Assembly: GCA_963796915.1 (NCBI GenBank)
Contig: CAWCNI010000002.1
Coordinates: forward strand, 372,001-436,000
DNA from: JAENWD01 sp963796915
GTDB taxonomy: Bacteria > Acidobacteriota > Vicinamibacteria > Vicinamibacterales > JAENWD01
Reading direction: 5' to 3'
DNA length: 64,000 nucleotides
Part shown: piece by piece, positions 24,294 through 32,209 of the stretch
Layout: every line of letters starts with the position of its first letter
Numbering within the stretch: the first letter of the stretch is position 1
Made by a program: the position numbers and the translations under genes
The notes under the pieces: generated by a model
Seen by the model: the letters and a program-made list of their open reading frames with translations, nothing else
What the model was told of the DNA's origin: nothing
The model's database searches: none

Positions 24294-24953
24294 ATGCGCG
24301 CTCGTGCCCTGATTCTCACAGTCCTCCTGCTGGCCTCGGCGTGGTACCTCGCCCATGCGCAGGCCGCGGAGGTCGTGCCGCCGCACGCGTCGATCACCGA
24401 TCTCCCGATGGCCTTCGACGGCTGGCGCGGGCGCGACGACGGGCCGTTCTCACCGGAGGTGCTGGCGGTCCTGGGCGTGGACGAGTACGTGTTCCGGTCG
24501 TATCAGCGCCAGGGCGAACCGGGCGTGAGTCTTTACGCCGGGTTCTACGAGACACAGCGCCAGGGCGATTCGATCCACTCGCCGCTCAACTGTCTGCCCG
24601 GCGCCGGGTGGACGCCGGTGTCGCAGGCCAGGACGCTGATTACGGCGTTCGATCCGGCGCGCCGCGCCGAGCGTCCGCTCGAAGTGAATCGCTTCGTCAT
24701 CCAGAAAGGCCTCGACAGGCAGCTGGTGATCTACTGGTACCAGAGCCACGGGCGAGTCGTCGCCAGTGAGTACCGGGGCAAGGTCTACACGGTGGTCGAT
24801 GCCGTTCGCCTGAACCGGACCGACGCCGCGCTCGTGCGCGTCATCACGCCGCTTGGCGAGGGTCCGGGCGGCAGCGAAGCGGAGGCCGACGCGCGCGTCA
24901 CACGTTTCGTGCGTGCGCTCTATCCACGGCTCGGGACGTACATTCCCGGGTAG
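24294..24953 (+). CDS. epsI: EpsI-family exosortase-associated protein
   Basis: 219 residues with an N-terminal signal anchor (ALILTVLLLASAWYLA). The EpsI signature HSPLNCLPGAGW is at residues 95-106, preceded by LYAGFYETQRQGDS and followed by VIYWYQSHGRVVASEY. Members are found as separate proteins directly after exosortase or fused to its C-terminus; here it is separate, with 9 bases between. Exported to the periplasm, likely in extracellular polysaccharide production; the molecular role is not established. It ends 20 bases before the PrsT-like lipoprotein, so all three are probably one transcript. Confidence 0.92.
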   Translation: MRARALILTVLLLASAWYLAHAQAAEVVPPHASITDLPMAFDGWRGRDDGPFSPEVLAVLGVDEYVFRSYQRQGEPGVSLYAGFYETQRQGDSIHSPLNCLPGAGWTPVSQARTLITAFDPARRAERPLEVNRFVIQKGLDRQLVIYWYQSHGRVVASEYRGKVYTVVDAVRLNRTDAALVRVITPLGEGPGGSEAEADARVTRFVRALYPRLGTYIPG

Positions 24954-24973
24954 GGCAAGGAGTCCAGGTTCCC

Positions 24974-27246
24974 ATGGGTCGCTACAGTCGTTCGTCGTTC
25001 GTGTTGGTTGCGTTCTGCCTGCTGCTGGCGGGGTGCCGGACAAATCCCGAAGTAGCCAAGCAGGAATACCTGAAGAGCGCCGACCGGTACGTCGAGCAGG
25101 GCAAGTACAGCGAGGCCATCGTCCAGTACCGCAACGCGCTGCAGCAGGACCCGAAGTTCGGCGAGGCCCGCTACAAGCTGGCCGAGGCGTACTCGAAGAC
25201 CGGCGACATCAGGAACGCGTTTCGTGAGTACACGTACGGGCCGCCGATCTGCTGCCCGACAACGTGGACGCACAGGTCAAGGCGGCCTCGTTCCTCCTCC
25301 TGTCGAACCAGTTCGAGGATGCCAAGTCCCGCGCGGCGAAGGCGCTGGCGAAAGACCCGAAGAACCAGCAGGCCCAGATCATCATGGGCAACGCGATGGC
25401 CGGGCTGAAGGACTTCGACGGCGCCATCAAGCAGCTCGAGGACGCCAACAAGCTCGATCCCTCGGTTGGCGCGTACGCCAGCATCGGCGCCATCGAGCTG
25501 GCCAAGGGCTCGCGCACCGACGCCGAGTCGGCGTTCCGCAAGGCCGTCGAGATTGACCCCAAGTCGCTCGGGGCGCATCTCGCGCTGGCGAACTTTCTCC
25601 TCTCGACGCAGCGCGGTCCCGAGGCGGAAACCGAACTGAAGCAGGTGCTGGCACTCGACCCGAAGAACGGGCTCGCCAACCGCGGCATGGCGGTGTACTA
25701 CGCCTCCATCGGTCGGATCGCGGATGTCGAGCCGTACCTCAAGGCCCTGGCCGAGCAGGACAAGCAACCCGCCGCGTCCAGCAAGATCGCGCTCGCCGAC
25801 TACTACATCCAGACCAACCGCCTGCCGGAAGCGTTGCGAATCCTGGAACCACTGGCGGCGGTGAAGGAGTCATTCGGTCCGTCGCAAGTGCGTGTCGCGG
25901 CCATCCGCTACGCGCAGAAGAATCCGACAGACGCGCACAAGACGATTGACGAAGTCCTGCGGCGCGAGCCGAAGAACGGCGATGCCCTCGTCATGCAGGC
26001 GCGCTTCTACATCGTCGAGCGCAAGTACGACGACGCGCTGAAAAGCGCGCAGGCCGCCGTCGCGGCCAACCCGCAGAACATCGCCGGGCAGTATCTCGTC
26101 GGCACCGTTCAGATCGCACGTCGGAAGCCGGACGAGGCAATTGCGGCCTTCAACGAGGTGCTGAAGCTCAATCCCAGGGCCGTCGCGGCGCAGATGCAGT
26201 TGTCGCGCCTGCACCTGGCGGCGGGCCAGACCGACGAGGCGCTTCAGCTCGCTGAGGAGCTAGCCAAGGCCGTACCGACCGATCCCACCGTCCAGTTGAA
26301 TCTCGCGCGGGCACTGCTCGCGAAAGGGCTGACGGCCCGAGCCGAGCCTGTCGTCAAGCAGCTCCTGACGAAGTTTCCCAACGTCGCGTCGGCCAACGCG
26401 CTCGCTGGCACGCTCGCGGCGGGGAAGAAGGATTTGGCGGGCGCGCGAAAGAGCTATGAGCGCGCACTCGCGATCGATCCTGCCAACCTTGAGGCGCTGA
26501 CCGGCCTTGGCAGCGTCGACATCGCGGAGAAGAAGGGCCCGGCGGCGCGCGCGCGCATCGATGCCGCTCTTGCGAAGGCGCCGACGAATATTGGGCTGCT
26601 GATTCTGGCGGCCCGCACCTACGCCACACTTGGCGACCTGCCGGCGGCCGAAGCGTCGCTGAAAAAGGCGATCGAGGTCGACCCCAAGGCGATGCCTGCG
26701 TACAGCATCCTTGGCCAGATCTATCTGAGCCAGAACAAGATGGATCAGGCCCGTGATGAATTCGAAAAGCTCGCTGCGGATCGGCCCAAAGATGTCGGGC
26801 CGCAGACGATGGTGGCGATGATTTACGAGGCGCAGGGCAACAAGGCCGAAGCGCGCCGGCGCTACGAGCAGGTACTGCAAATCGACGATCACGCCGCCGT
26901 GGCTGCCAACAACCTGGCCTACATCTACGCAGAACAGGGTGGCAACCTCGACGTTGCGCTGCAGTTGGCCCAGACCGCCAAGTCGGTTCTCCCCGACGTC
27001 GCGGAGGTCAACGACACGCTGGGATACGTCTACGTGAAGAAGGGGCTCGGATCGCTGGCGGTGGCGCCGCTCGAGCAAAGCGTTCAGAAAGAGCCCAAAA
27101 ACCCTGTGGTTTTACTCCATCTGGGTCAGGCGTATGTGCAAACAGGCGACAAGGTGAAGGCGAAGAAGGCTCTGGAAGCGGCGCTGGCCTTGAATGCCAA
27201 CTTTCCAGGTTCCGACGAAGCACGAAAGGCGTTGGGAACGCTTTAG
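24974..27246 (+). CDS. prsT: PrsT-like TPR-repeat lipoprotein of the XrtA/PEP-CTERM system, apparent frameshift near 25233
   Basis: ATG 24974 starts a lipoprotein: basic start, hydrophobic core and lipobox LLAG-Cys21. TPR repeats begin at once (YLKSADRYVEQGKYSEAIVQY, ALQQDPKFGEARYKLAEAY). At about 25232-25234 the frame changes: upstream reads AFREYT, downstream reads VRAADLLPDNVDAQVKAASF and continues with some 18 more TPRs to a conserved end (GYVYVKKGLGSLAVAPLEQS). Joined, the product is about 757 residues, in line with the PEP-CTERM-system TPR lipoprotein family. Likely outer-membrane scaffold for polysaccharide export or protein sorting. A two-base insertion or one-base loss in the consensus would explain the break. 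Confidence 0.85.
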
Positions 27247-27341
27247 GCTTGCCATGTTCGTCGAAACGCTCGAACAGACGATAAAAGTCGCCGGAACGGG
27301 GACCTTCCGCGCTGACTTTGCACCGGAACTGGCTTCTCTAT

Positions 27342-27358
27342 AGACCGTGAAGTGGTCT
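27342..27358. promoter_or_regulatory. Inverted repeat upstream of PEP-CTERM sigma-54 promoter
   Basis: AGACC-N7-GGTCT lies about 45 bases upstream of the -24 element at 27403. It could be a binding half of a sigma-54 activator (PrsR in other exosortase systems), but it differs from the palindrome before the other PEP-CTERM gene. The remaining bases of the 244-base gap hold nothing else recognised. Confidence 0.3.
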
Positions 27359-27401
27359 GAAATCAGTTGTTTGTCAGGATATATATCGCATGACCCTGCT
27401 G

Positions 27402-27417
27402 CGGTACGTGAGTTGCT
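27402..27417 (+). promoter_or_regulatory. Sigma-54 promoter for PEP-CTERM gene
   Basis: CGGTACGTGAGTTGCT matches the -24/-12 consensus TGGCACG-N4-TTGCW at GG, ACG and all of TTGCT, with exact spacing. Transcription would start near 27428, about 60 bases before the ATG at 27491. PEP-CTERM genes in other exosortase bacteria depend on RpoN and the PrsK/PrsR pair. Confidence 0.6.
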
Positions 27418-27490
27418 CTAGTGATGGCGGCTACCACCAGCGAGCGCCCGGAGGGGGATGTCTCGACGAGGGGTTTTGAGGGACTTACAG

Positions 27491-28177
27491 ATGAAGCTCA
27501 TGAAGATTGCTCTTCCGATGGCTCTGACGGCAGTGCTCAGCTTGGGCGCCGCGCAGTCAGCTAGCGCTTTCCCAATCCTGCAGTTCGGCCAGCAGACCAG
27601 CAACCTGATCGTGCACATGGTCAACGATGGCGGATCGCCCCAGGCGACATCAGCGTTGACCATCAGCGGTTTGGTGACGATTACCGACTTTTTTGCAGGC
27701 GGTACGCCGATCACCAACGTTGCCTTCCAGTTGGCAGCGAACAGCACCAATCCGGCGCAGACCGCGGGTCCGCTTGCCGGGCAGACGTTCGCCGGAACGT
27801 TCTGCTTCACGTCGCTCGCCGGCTGCGGGGGCGTGAATTATCTTTCGGGGGTTTTCAACGACGGTGTTGCCGGGTTTAGTGGCCAGTCAGCCGCTGGGTT
27901 GCATGCCAGCACGTCTGCGCCAGGCGACTTCGTCAGCTTCACGTCCGACTTCGCCGTGGCGTTCAATCCCATTCTGGCGATTGACCTCGGCTTTGTTGGC
28001 GTCAAGCCTGTTTTCGGCGTGACCAACGGTTCGCTGAGCTCGTTCGACGCATCCGTCGCGGGAAACTTCGAGGCTGATTCCGTTCGCCGCGATATTCCTG
28101 TCCCCGAGCCGGCTTCGATGCTTCTGCTTGGCACGGGCCTGGTGGGGCTCGGTGCCCGCCTGCGTCGCCGTAAGTAA
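27491..28177 (+). CDS. PEP-CTERM domain protein (exosortase substrate)
   Basis: 228 residues from ATG 27491; an upstream ATG at 27458 adds a non-signal-like extension and is less likely. A signal peptide (MKIALPMALTAVLSLGAAQSASA) leads a body rich in Gly, Ser, Thr and Asn with two cysteines (FCFTSLAGCGG), predicted beta-rich. The C-terminus has the full sorting signal VPEPASMLLLGTGLVGLG followed by RLRRRK. It lies 244 bases after the PrsT gene, with its own sigma-54 promoter and terminator. XrtA should cleave at or near the PEP motif. The mature protein is probably a surface or matrix component; no known enzymatic domain. Confidence 0.92.
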   Translation: MKLMKIALPMALTAVLSLGAAQSASAFPILQFGQQTSNLIVHMVNDGGSPQATSALTISGLVTITDFFAGGTPITNVAFQLAANSTNPAQTAGPLAGQTFAGTFCFTSLAGCGGVNYLSGVFNDGVAGFSGQSAAGLHASTSAPGDFVSFTSDFAVAFNPILAIDLGFVGVKPVFGVTNGSLSSFDASVAGNFEADSVRRDIPVPEPASMLLLGTGLVGLGARLRRRK

Positions 28178-28209
28178 CTGGACGAGCACCCTCCGGATCG
28201 TGACAGAAC

Positions 28210-28240
28210 GCCCCGCCACCTCATCGGTGGCGGGGCCTCT
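28210..28240 (+). terminator. Rho-independent-like terminator after PEP-CTERM gene
   Basis: GCCCCGCCACC (28210-28220) and GGTGGCGGGGC (28226-28236) form a perfect 11-bp stem with a 5-base loop, followed by the moderately T-rich CTCTGTTCT. It separates the PEP-CTERM gene from the operon that starts at 28304. Confidence 0.75.
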
Positions 28241-28303
28241 GTTCTCCGCCGGAGTTCACGACGATAGTTACGAAGTCAGTTACACTGAAACCTCAGTAGG
28301 ATC

Positions 28304-28603
28304 ATGGCAGACCAACTCCCAACCGAGACGACACCGAAGGTGTCGGACTCCCTTGAAGCCGCCGAACGCCGCGACTTCCTGAAGCGCGCGGCGTTGGTCG
28401 GACTTCCCGTCGTGCTCGCGACTGTGTCGAGCCGTACGGTCTGGGCTCGAAGCGGGACCGGGGGCAAGAAATATCCGCCCAAGCAGGGCGACGTCTCCGC
28501 CGGAGGCTCCGTCGCTCCGTCCGGGCGCGGCAAGCTCTCGAACATGTTCGACTCCGAGGAGAACGCCGACTCCAGGCGGCGCAGGCTCTCCGACGGCTTT
28601 TGA
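28304..28603 (+). CDS. Small Tat-signal protein, candidate substrate of the RRE/HprK-like operon
   Basis: 99 residues. No known domain. A twin-arginine segment ERRDFLKRAALVGLPVV at about residues 21-37 looks like a Tat or Tat-like signal, ending TVWA. The remaining 50 residues are small and polar: Gly/Ser/Lys rich (RSGTGGKKYPPKQ), a serine-containing segment GKLSNMFDSEENADS, then RRRRLSDGF at the end. Its stop overlaps the TTG start of the PqqD-like gene by 4 bases, so the two are tightly coupled. Size, position before an RRE protein and a Ser near the C-terminus make it a plausible precursor or target of the HprK-related kinase; that is inference. It could also be a structural exported peptide. 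Confidence 0.7.
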   Translation: MADQLPTETTPKVSDSLEAAERRDFLKRAALVGLPVVLATVSSRTVWARSGTGGKKYPPKQGDVSAGGSVAPSGRGKLSNMFDSEENADSRRRRLSDGF

Positions 28604-28866
28604 AATCCTCGCAACGCTGGCAGCCCGTCGATCCGGATCTCCGCTGGGTCGAATGGGCTGGTGAATCTGAGATAGTCGCGTTCTCCCCGCGCTCCAGCAG
28701 CGCGCACCTGCTCACAGCCGCGGTTCGAACCCTGCTCGACACCCTCGGCACCACCCCGCGAACACTCGAAGAAATCTCCGCACTCTATCCGGGCGACTGG
28801 TCGTCGGCCGACGTCACCGCACTGATTCACCGCCTCGACGAGGCCGGGCTGATCGAGCCGGTCTGA
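28600..28866 (+). CDS. PqqD-like peptide chaperone (RRE) of an HprK-related kinase operon
   Basis: 88 residues starting at TTG 28600 inside the end of the upstream gene (TTGA). The fold pattern is that of PqqD: short beta strands (LRWVEWAGESEIVAFSP), then a winged-helix-like helix set with LEEISALYPGDWSSADVTALIHRLDEAGLIEPV. PqqD domains bind leader peptides and present them to modifying enzymes; versions beside HprK-related kinases are known as a separate subgroup. Its stop shares a base with the kinase start (TGATG). Probably binds the 99-residue upstream product and hands it to the kinase. Confidence 0.78.
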   Translation: MKSSQRWQPVDPDLRWVEWAGESEIVAFSPRSSSAHLLTAAVRTLLDTLGTTPRTLEEISALYPGDWSSADVTALIHRLDEAGLIEPV

Positions 28867-29783
28867 TGGTGATCGGGGATGTCTCGGCTGACGCCGTCCA
28901 CGGCGCGATGTCGGCGGCGGGCGTCCTCACCAAGGTCGGCCCCCTGTCGGTGCGGTTCCGATCGAAGATCCCGGAAGTCGCTGCCTACGTGCGCTCGCAT
29001 TACGGGGCCTTTCCCGTCCTCGAGGCCGACGGCTGCCACCTCACGATTGACGTGCAGCCCACCGCTGGCGTGCGCCGCGTGTTTCGCCGCCAGGCGCTGT
29101 TCGGATGCGACGGCATCGTGCCGTTCTACCCGCTGCCTCGCCACATGGCGCCGGCGCTGCTCGAATGGGGTCTCAACTGGGGGATAGGACGACGGGTCCA
29201 CCACCTGGTCATCGTCCACTCCGCAGTCGTGGTGCGGAACGGGCGGGCGGCGCTGCTTCCGGCGACGCCAGGGTCCGGCAAGAGCACGCTGTGCGCGGCG
29301 CTGGTCGCTCACGGCTGGCAGCTCGGATCTGACGAGTTCGCGCTGGTCGACCCCGAGACGTCGCAGATCTTTCCGCTTCCGCGGCCGATCTCCCTGAAGG
29401 AACGTTCAATCGAGATCATCGGGGCGCGCATGCCCGATGCCCGCTTCGGCCCCGAGGTCCACGACATCGAAGGCGAGCGAACCCGTCATCTGGCGCCTCC
29501 CGCAGCGAGCGTCGCGCTCGCCGACAGCCCCGCCACTGGCGCCTGGATCGTCGTCCCCCGCTACGCCGAGGGCTCGCCGACAATTTTCCGCTCGGCAAGC
29601 CGCGCCAAGGCGCTCGTGCACCTGGCCAGCAGCTCCTACAACTACAACGCGCTGGGCACTCGCGGGTTCGAAGCGCTGGCCCGCATCGTTGACGGCTCGA
29701 CCTGCCACACGCTGACCTACAGCAACCTCGACGAAGCCCTCGCCCTGTTCGACCAGCTCGCAGAGTCGCGATCTTCGTCATAG
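28866..29783 (+). CDS. HprK-related kinase (HprK-rel-A type)
   Basis: 305 residues. The P-loop PATPGSGKSTL (Walker A at about 132-142) is preceded by HHLVIVHSAVVVRNGRAAL and followed by WQLGSDEFALVDPE, the layout of the C-terminal kinase domain of HPr kinase/phosphorylase. The N-terminal HprK domain of the sugar-regulated enzyme is absent; instead about 100 residues of unknown fold precede the P-loop. No HPr gene is nearby, so the substrate is probably not HPr. Related kinases in lasso-peptide clusters phosphorylate a C-terminal serine of the precursor. Coupled to the PqqD-like gene by TGATG; 27 bases separate it from the nucleotidyltransferase. Confidence 0.82.
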   Translation: MVIGDVSADAVHGAMSAAGVLTKVGPLSVRFRSKIPEVAAYVRSHYGAFPVLEADGCHLTIDVQPTAGVRRVFRRQALFGCDGIVPFYPLPRHMAPALLEWGLNWGIGRRVHHLVIVHSAVVVRNGRAALLPATPGSGKSTLCAALVAHGWQLGSDEFALVDPETSQIFPLPRPISLKERSIEIIGARMPDARFGPEVHDIEGERTRHLAPPAASVALADSPATGAWIVVPRYAEGSPTIFRSASRAKALVHLASSSYNYNALGTRGFEALARIVDGSTCHTLTYSNLDEALALFDQLAESRSSS

Positions 29784-29810
29784 GGCGGCCGCTCGGCCCC
29801 CTGCGCTACC

Positions 29811-30911
29811 ATGAACGCCGTGAGCAGTCGTCCTCGCGAGAGGCTCCTGATGCGATGCCTCCGCGACCCTGGAGCGCTCGCGCAACTGCAGCCCAGGCAA
29901 TGGGAGCAGTTGCTTCGCGAGGCCGCGCCCGAGCGGCTCGATGGGCGAATCGCCGTCCTCGCGGCCGCTCGCCAGGAAACGCTGCCGAAGCCGCAATGGC
30001 TGGCCGATCGTCTGGCCAGCATCGACGCCCTGAGCGCCGAGTCCACCCGGGCACTTCTCTGGGAGCTGAACCGCATCCGGCGTGCGTTCTCAGGCGAGGA
30101 CCTCAAGGTCATCGCCCTGAAGGGCGCTGCCTATGCCGCCCGGCGCCTGCCGCTGGCGGAGGGGCGCCCGTCAGCAGACGTCGACATCCTGGTGCCGCAC
30201 GACAGGCTGGAGGATGCCACAGCGGCGCTGCTCGAACAGGGCTGGGAGTTCATGCCGCTCAACGCCTACGACGAGCGCTACTACCGCGAGTGGATGCACG
30301 AGCTCCCGCCGATGTATCACCCCGAGCGTGAGGTCGTGCTCGATGTGCATCACACGATCCTCCCGCGGACCGGCCGCGTGCAACTGGACGCCGACCGGCT
30401 GTTCCAGCGTGCCATCTCCACGCTCGAGCCCGACGTGCTGGCGCTGTGCCCGTCACACATGGCGCTGCACGCCGCCGCGCACCTGTTCCAGGACGGGGAA
30501 GTCTCCGGCGGCCTCCGCGACGTCGTCGACATCGACGGCCTCCTGCGTCAGTTTGCCGCGACTGATGGCTTCTGGGCGGACTTGGTCGACGAGGCCAGCG
30601 CGCTGGGCCTCGAGCGGCCGGCGTACTACGCCGTCACCGCGAGTGTCCGGCTGTTGCAGACGCCGATTCCCGATGACGTGCGCGGGCACATCGCTGACTG
30701 GGGCCCCGGCCCGATGGTCGACGCGATGATGACGCGGCTCATCGACACGACACTGGCGCAGGGCGACGACACCAGCGCCACCGCCGAGTGGGCCCTGTAC
30801 CTCCGCGCCCACTGGCTGCGCATGCCCCCGCTGCTGCTGGTCAGGCACCTGGCGGTGAAGTCTGCGCGCGCACTCGGCATCGGCGGCGACCGCGGCGCGG
30901 GTCCCGAGTGA
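29811..30911 (+). CDS. Nucleotidyltransferase-family protein (NTP_transf_5-like)
   Basis: 366 residues. KVIALKGAAYAARRLPL followed by SADVDILVPHDRLEDA is the catalytic core of this nucleotidyltransferase group (the D-x-D pair coordinates metal), and later VVLDVHHTILPR and HMALHAAAHLFQD repeat its conserved histidine/aspartate positions. The family is known from gene clusters with PqqD-like proteins and HprK-like kinases, where it is proposed to add a nucleotide or extend phosphorylation of a peptide. Here it sits in exactly that setting. It overlaps the following VanZ gene by 4 bases (GTGA). Activity and substrate unproven. Confidence 0.8.
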   Translation: MNAVSSRPRERLLMRCLRDPGALAQLQPRQWEQLLREAAPERLDGRIAVLAAARQETLPKPQWLADRLASIDALSAESTRALLWELNRIRRAFSGEDLKVIALKGAAYAARRLPLAEGRPSADVDILVPHDRLEDATAALLEQGWEFMPLNAYDERYYREWMHELPPMYHPEREVVLDVHHTILPRTGRVQLDADRLFQRAISTLEPDVLALCPSHMALHAAAHLFQDGEVSGGLRDVVDIDGLLRQFAATDGFWADLVDEASALGLERPAYYAVTASVRLLQTPIPDDVRGHIADWGPGPMVDAMMTRLIDTTLAQGDDTSATAEWALYLRAHWLRMPPLLLVRHLAVKSARALGIGGDRGAGPE

Positions 30912-31294
30912 AACGCATTCTCGGCAGCCTTGCCGCTGTCGTCTTCATCGTCGCGCTCACGTTCCCGTTTGGCGACATGCAGGGACACACGCACTGGCAG
31001 AAGGTCACATGGATCCCCTTCACCGGGATCCTCCGCCTCACCGATCTCGTCGGCAACATCGCGCTCTACCTGCCGTTGGGCGTCTGCTGGGGCGTCGGAC
31101 GCGAACGGTGGCGGTTTGCCACGTGCCTGATCACGGCCGCGCTCCTGTCCACCGCGATGGAGTACGCGCAGGTGTGGAGCCACTGGCGCTTTCCGTCGGC
31201 GACTGACATCACGATGAACGTTTGCGGCGCTGCGCTGGGATTCTGGCTCGGGGACAGAAGTAGCAGGCAGCGGGCAGCGGGCGGCAGGCAGTAG
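30908..31294 (+). CDS. VanZ-like membrane protein, single domain
   Basis: 128 residues from GTG 30908 (GTGA overlap); the frame is open further upstream but within the nucleotidyltransferase gene. Four hydrophobic segments. The VanZ signature MEYAQVWSHWRFPSATDI has the E-x-x-Q and D-I positions seen three times in the large protein at 22037-23401. The last residues (SSRQRAAGGRQ) are encoded by a GC-rich repeat that also forms the intergenic inverted repeat, so this tail is probably not functional. Last gene of the Tat/PqqD/HprK/NTase operon; its link to peptide modification is only positional. Confidence 0.75.
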   Translation: MKRILGSLAAVVFIVALTFPFGDMQGHTHWQKVTWIPFTGILRLTDLVGNIALYLPLGVCWGVGRERWRFATCLITAALLSTAMEYAQVWSHWRFPSATDITMNVCGAALGFWLGDRSSRQRAAGGRQ

Positions 31295-31340
31295 GCAGCC
31301 GGCGGCAGGCAGCATGCGGTTCACTGCCCGCTGCCTGCTA
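31261..31340. repeat. GCAGGCAG-rich repeat with a perfect 17-bp inverted repeat across convergent gene ends
   Basis: The 17 bases at 31261-31277 are the exact reverse complement of 31324-31340, and the stretch between contains further CGGCAGGCAG copies. The arms reach into both convergent genes: the left arm codes for the VanZ tail and the right arm includes the stop codon of the metallophosphoesterase. It may act as a two-way terminator. It also looks like a dispersed genomic repeat, though only one copy is in this window. Confidence 0.8.
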
Positions 31341-32171
31341 CGCGGCGCCCGTCGTGCGTGTCCGCAACGTGACCACCGCCACTTCCGGCGGGCAGTTGAT
31401 GCGAACCGGGATGAGGACGGTGCCGACGCCTCGACTGACGAACAGCTCGGTGCCGTCCATCGTCAGGCGGCCCGCGGCAATGGGGAACTTGCGCGCGGCG
31501 ATGGCGCCAAGGCCTGGAAGCACGATTTGGCCGCCGTGCGTGTGTCCGGAGATCACCGCCGGGATGCCCAGGATCGCCGCCTCCGTCACCCGCCGCGGGT
31601 CGTGCGCCAGCAGCAGCACGGGCCCGCGCGCGCCTGCCACGACGCGGGCGATGTCGTCCTGCTTCTTCGTCCAGAACCGGATGCCCGCGATCTCGAGTCT
31701 GGCGCCGCGACGCGTGATGGTCGTCCGTTCGTCCCTGAGCACGTTGATGCCGCGCCGGGCGAGAGCGGCTGGCACCACGCGATCGTCGTCGTGGTTGCCG
31801 AGAATGGCGAACACGCCAAGCGGCGCCGACGCGCCCTTGAGGAGGTCCGCGACCGGCTCCGCGTATCGCAGATCGGCATACGACACGTAGTCGCCGCCGA
31901 AAATCAGGGCGTCCGGCGCTTCGCCGGCCACCAGTGCGAGCGCGCGGCTGATGTCGTCGGCAGGCACCGTCTCGCTCAGGTGGAGGTCGGTGACGAAGGC
32001 CACACGCAGGCCGTCCAACTCCGGCGGCAGGCCGGTGACCGGCAGTTCCGTCCTGACCACCTGAAGCGCGTGCCGCTCCCAGACATAGCCGTGCGCCATC
32101 GCGCCGGACGCCGCGCCGACGGTCACGCCGACCATTCCCTGCAGGACGTGCCGCCTGCTGACCGAGGCCAT
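31338..32171 (-). CDS. Tat-exported metallophosphoesterase
   Basis: 277 residues with an SRRHVLQG twin-arginine motif and hydrophobic segment at the N-terminus, so probably periplasmic. The calcineurin-like metal site is complete: FVTDLHL (D-x-H), FGGDYVSYAD (GGD), LGNHDDD (GNHD), LAHDPR and ISGHTHGGQI (GHTHGG). The architecture resembles YkuE/YaeI-like phosphodiesterases, some of which act on UDP-sugars or lipids. It is convergent with the VanZ gene; the shared inverted repeat overlaps its stop. Substrate unknown, but a role in cleaving phosphodiester-linked envelope lipids would fit the neighbourhood. Confidence 0.87.
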   Translation of the reverse strand: MASVSRRHVLQGMVGVTVGAASGAMAHGYVWERHALQVVRTELPVTGLPPELDGLRVAFVTDLHLSETVPADDISRALALVAGEAPDALIFGGDYVSYADLRYAEPVADLLKGASAPLGVFAILGNHDDDRVVPAALARRGINVLRDERTTITRRGARLEIAGIRFWTKKQDDIARVVAGARGPVLLLAHDPRRVTEAAILGIPAVISGHTHGGQIVLPGLGAIAARKFPIAAGRLTMDGTELFVSRGVGTVLIPVRINCPPEVAVVTLRTRTTGAA

Positions 32172-32183
32172 CAGCCCTCAGGA

Positions 32184-32189
32184 TATAGT
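32184..32189 (+). promoter_or_regulatory. Candidate -10 element for tyrS
   Basis: TATAGT lies 20 bases before the tyrS ATG in a 38-base divergent gap. No -35 hexamer is evident at 16-18 bases upstream, where the metallophosphoesterase start lies. Confidence 0.35.
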
Positions 32190-32209
32190 GCTGGGGGCTT
32201 TCAGGCACC

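Noticed and set aside
21825..24386. 853-residue minus-strand open frame spanning several genes
   Set aside because: Crosses the VanZ and xrtA genes in a frame with His/Arg/Asp-rich low-complexity sequence; the real genes have intact motifs.
27247..27490. Riboswitch or small RNA before the PEP-CTERM gene
   Set aside because: No known aptamer pattern seen; the sigma-54 promoter at 27402 explains the conserved-looking bases and leaves only a 60-base leader.
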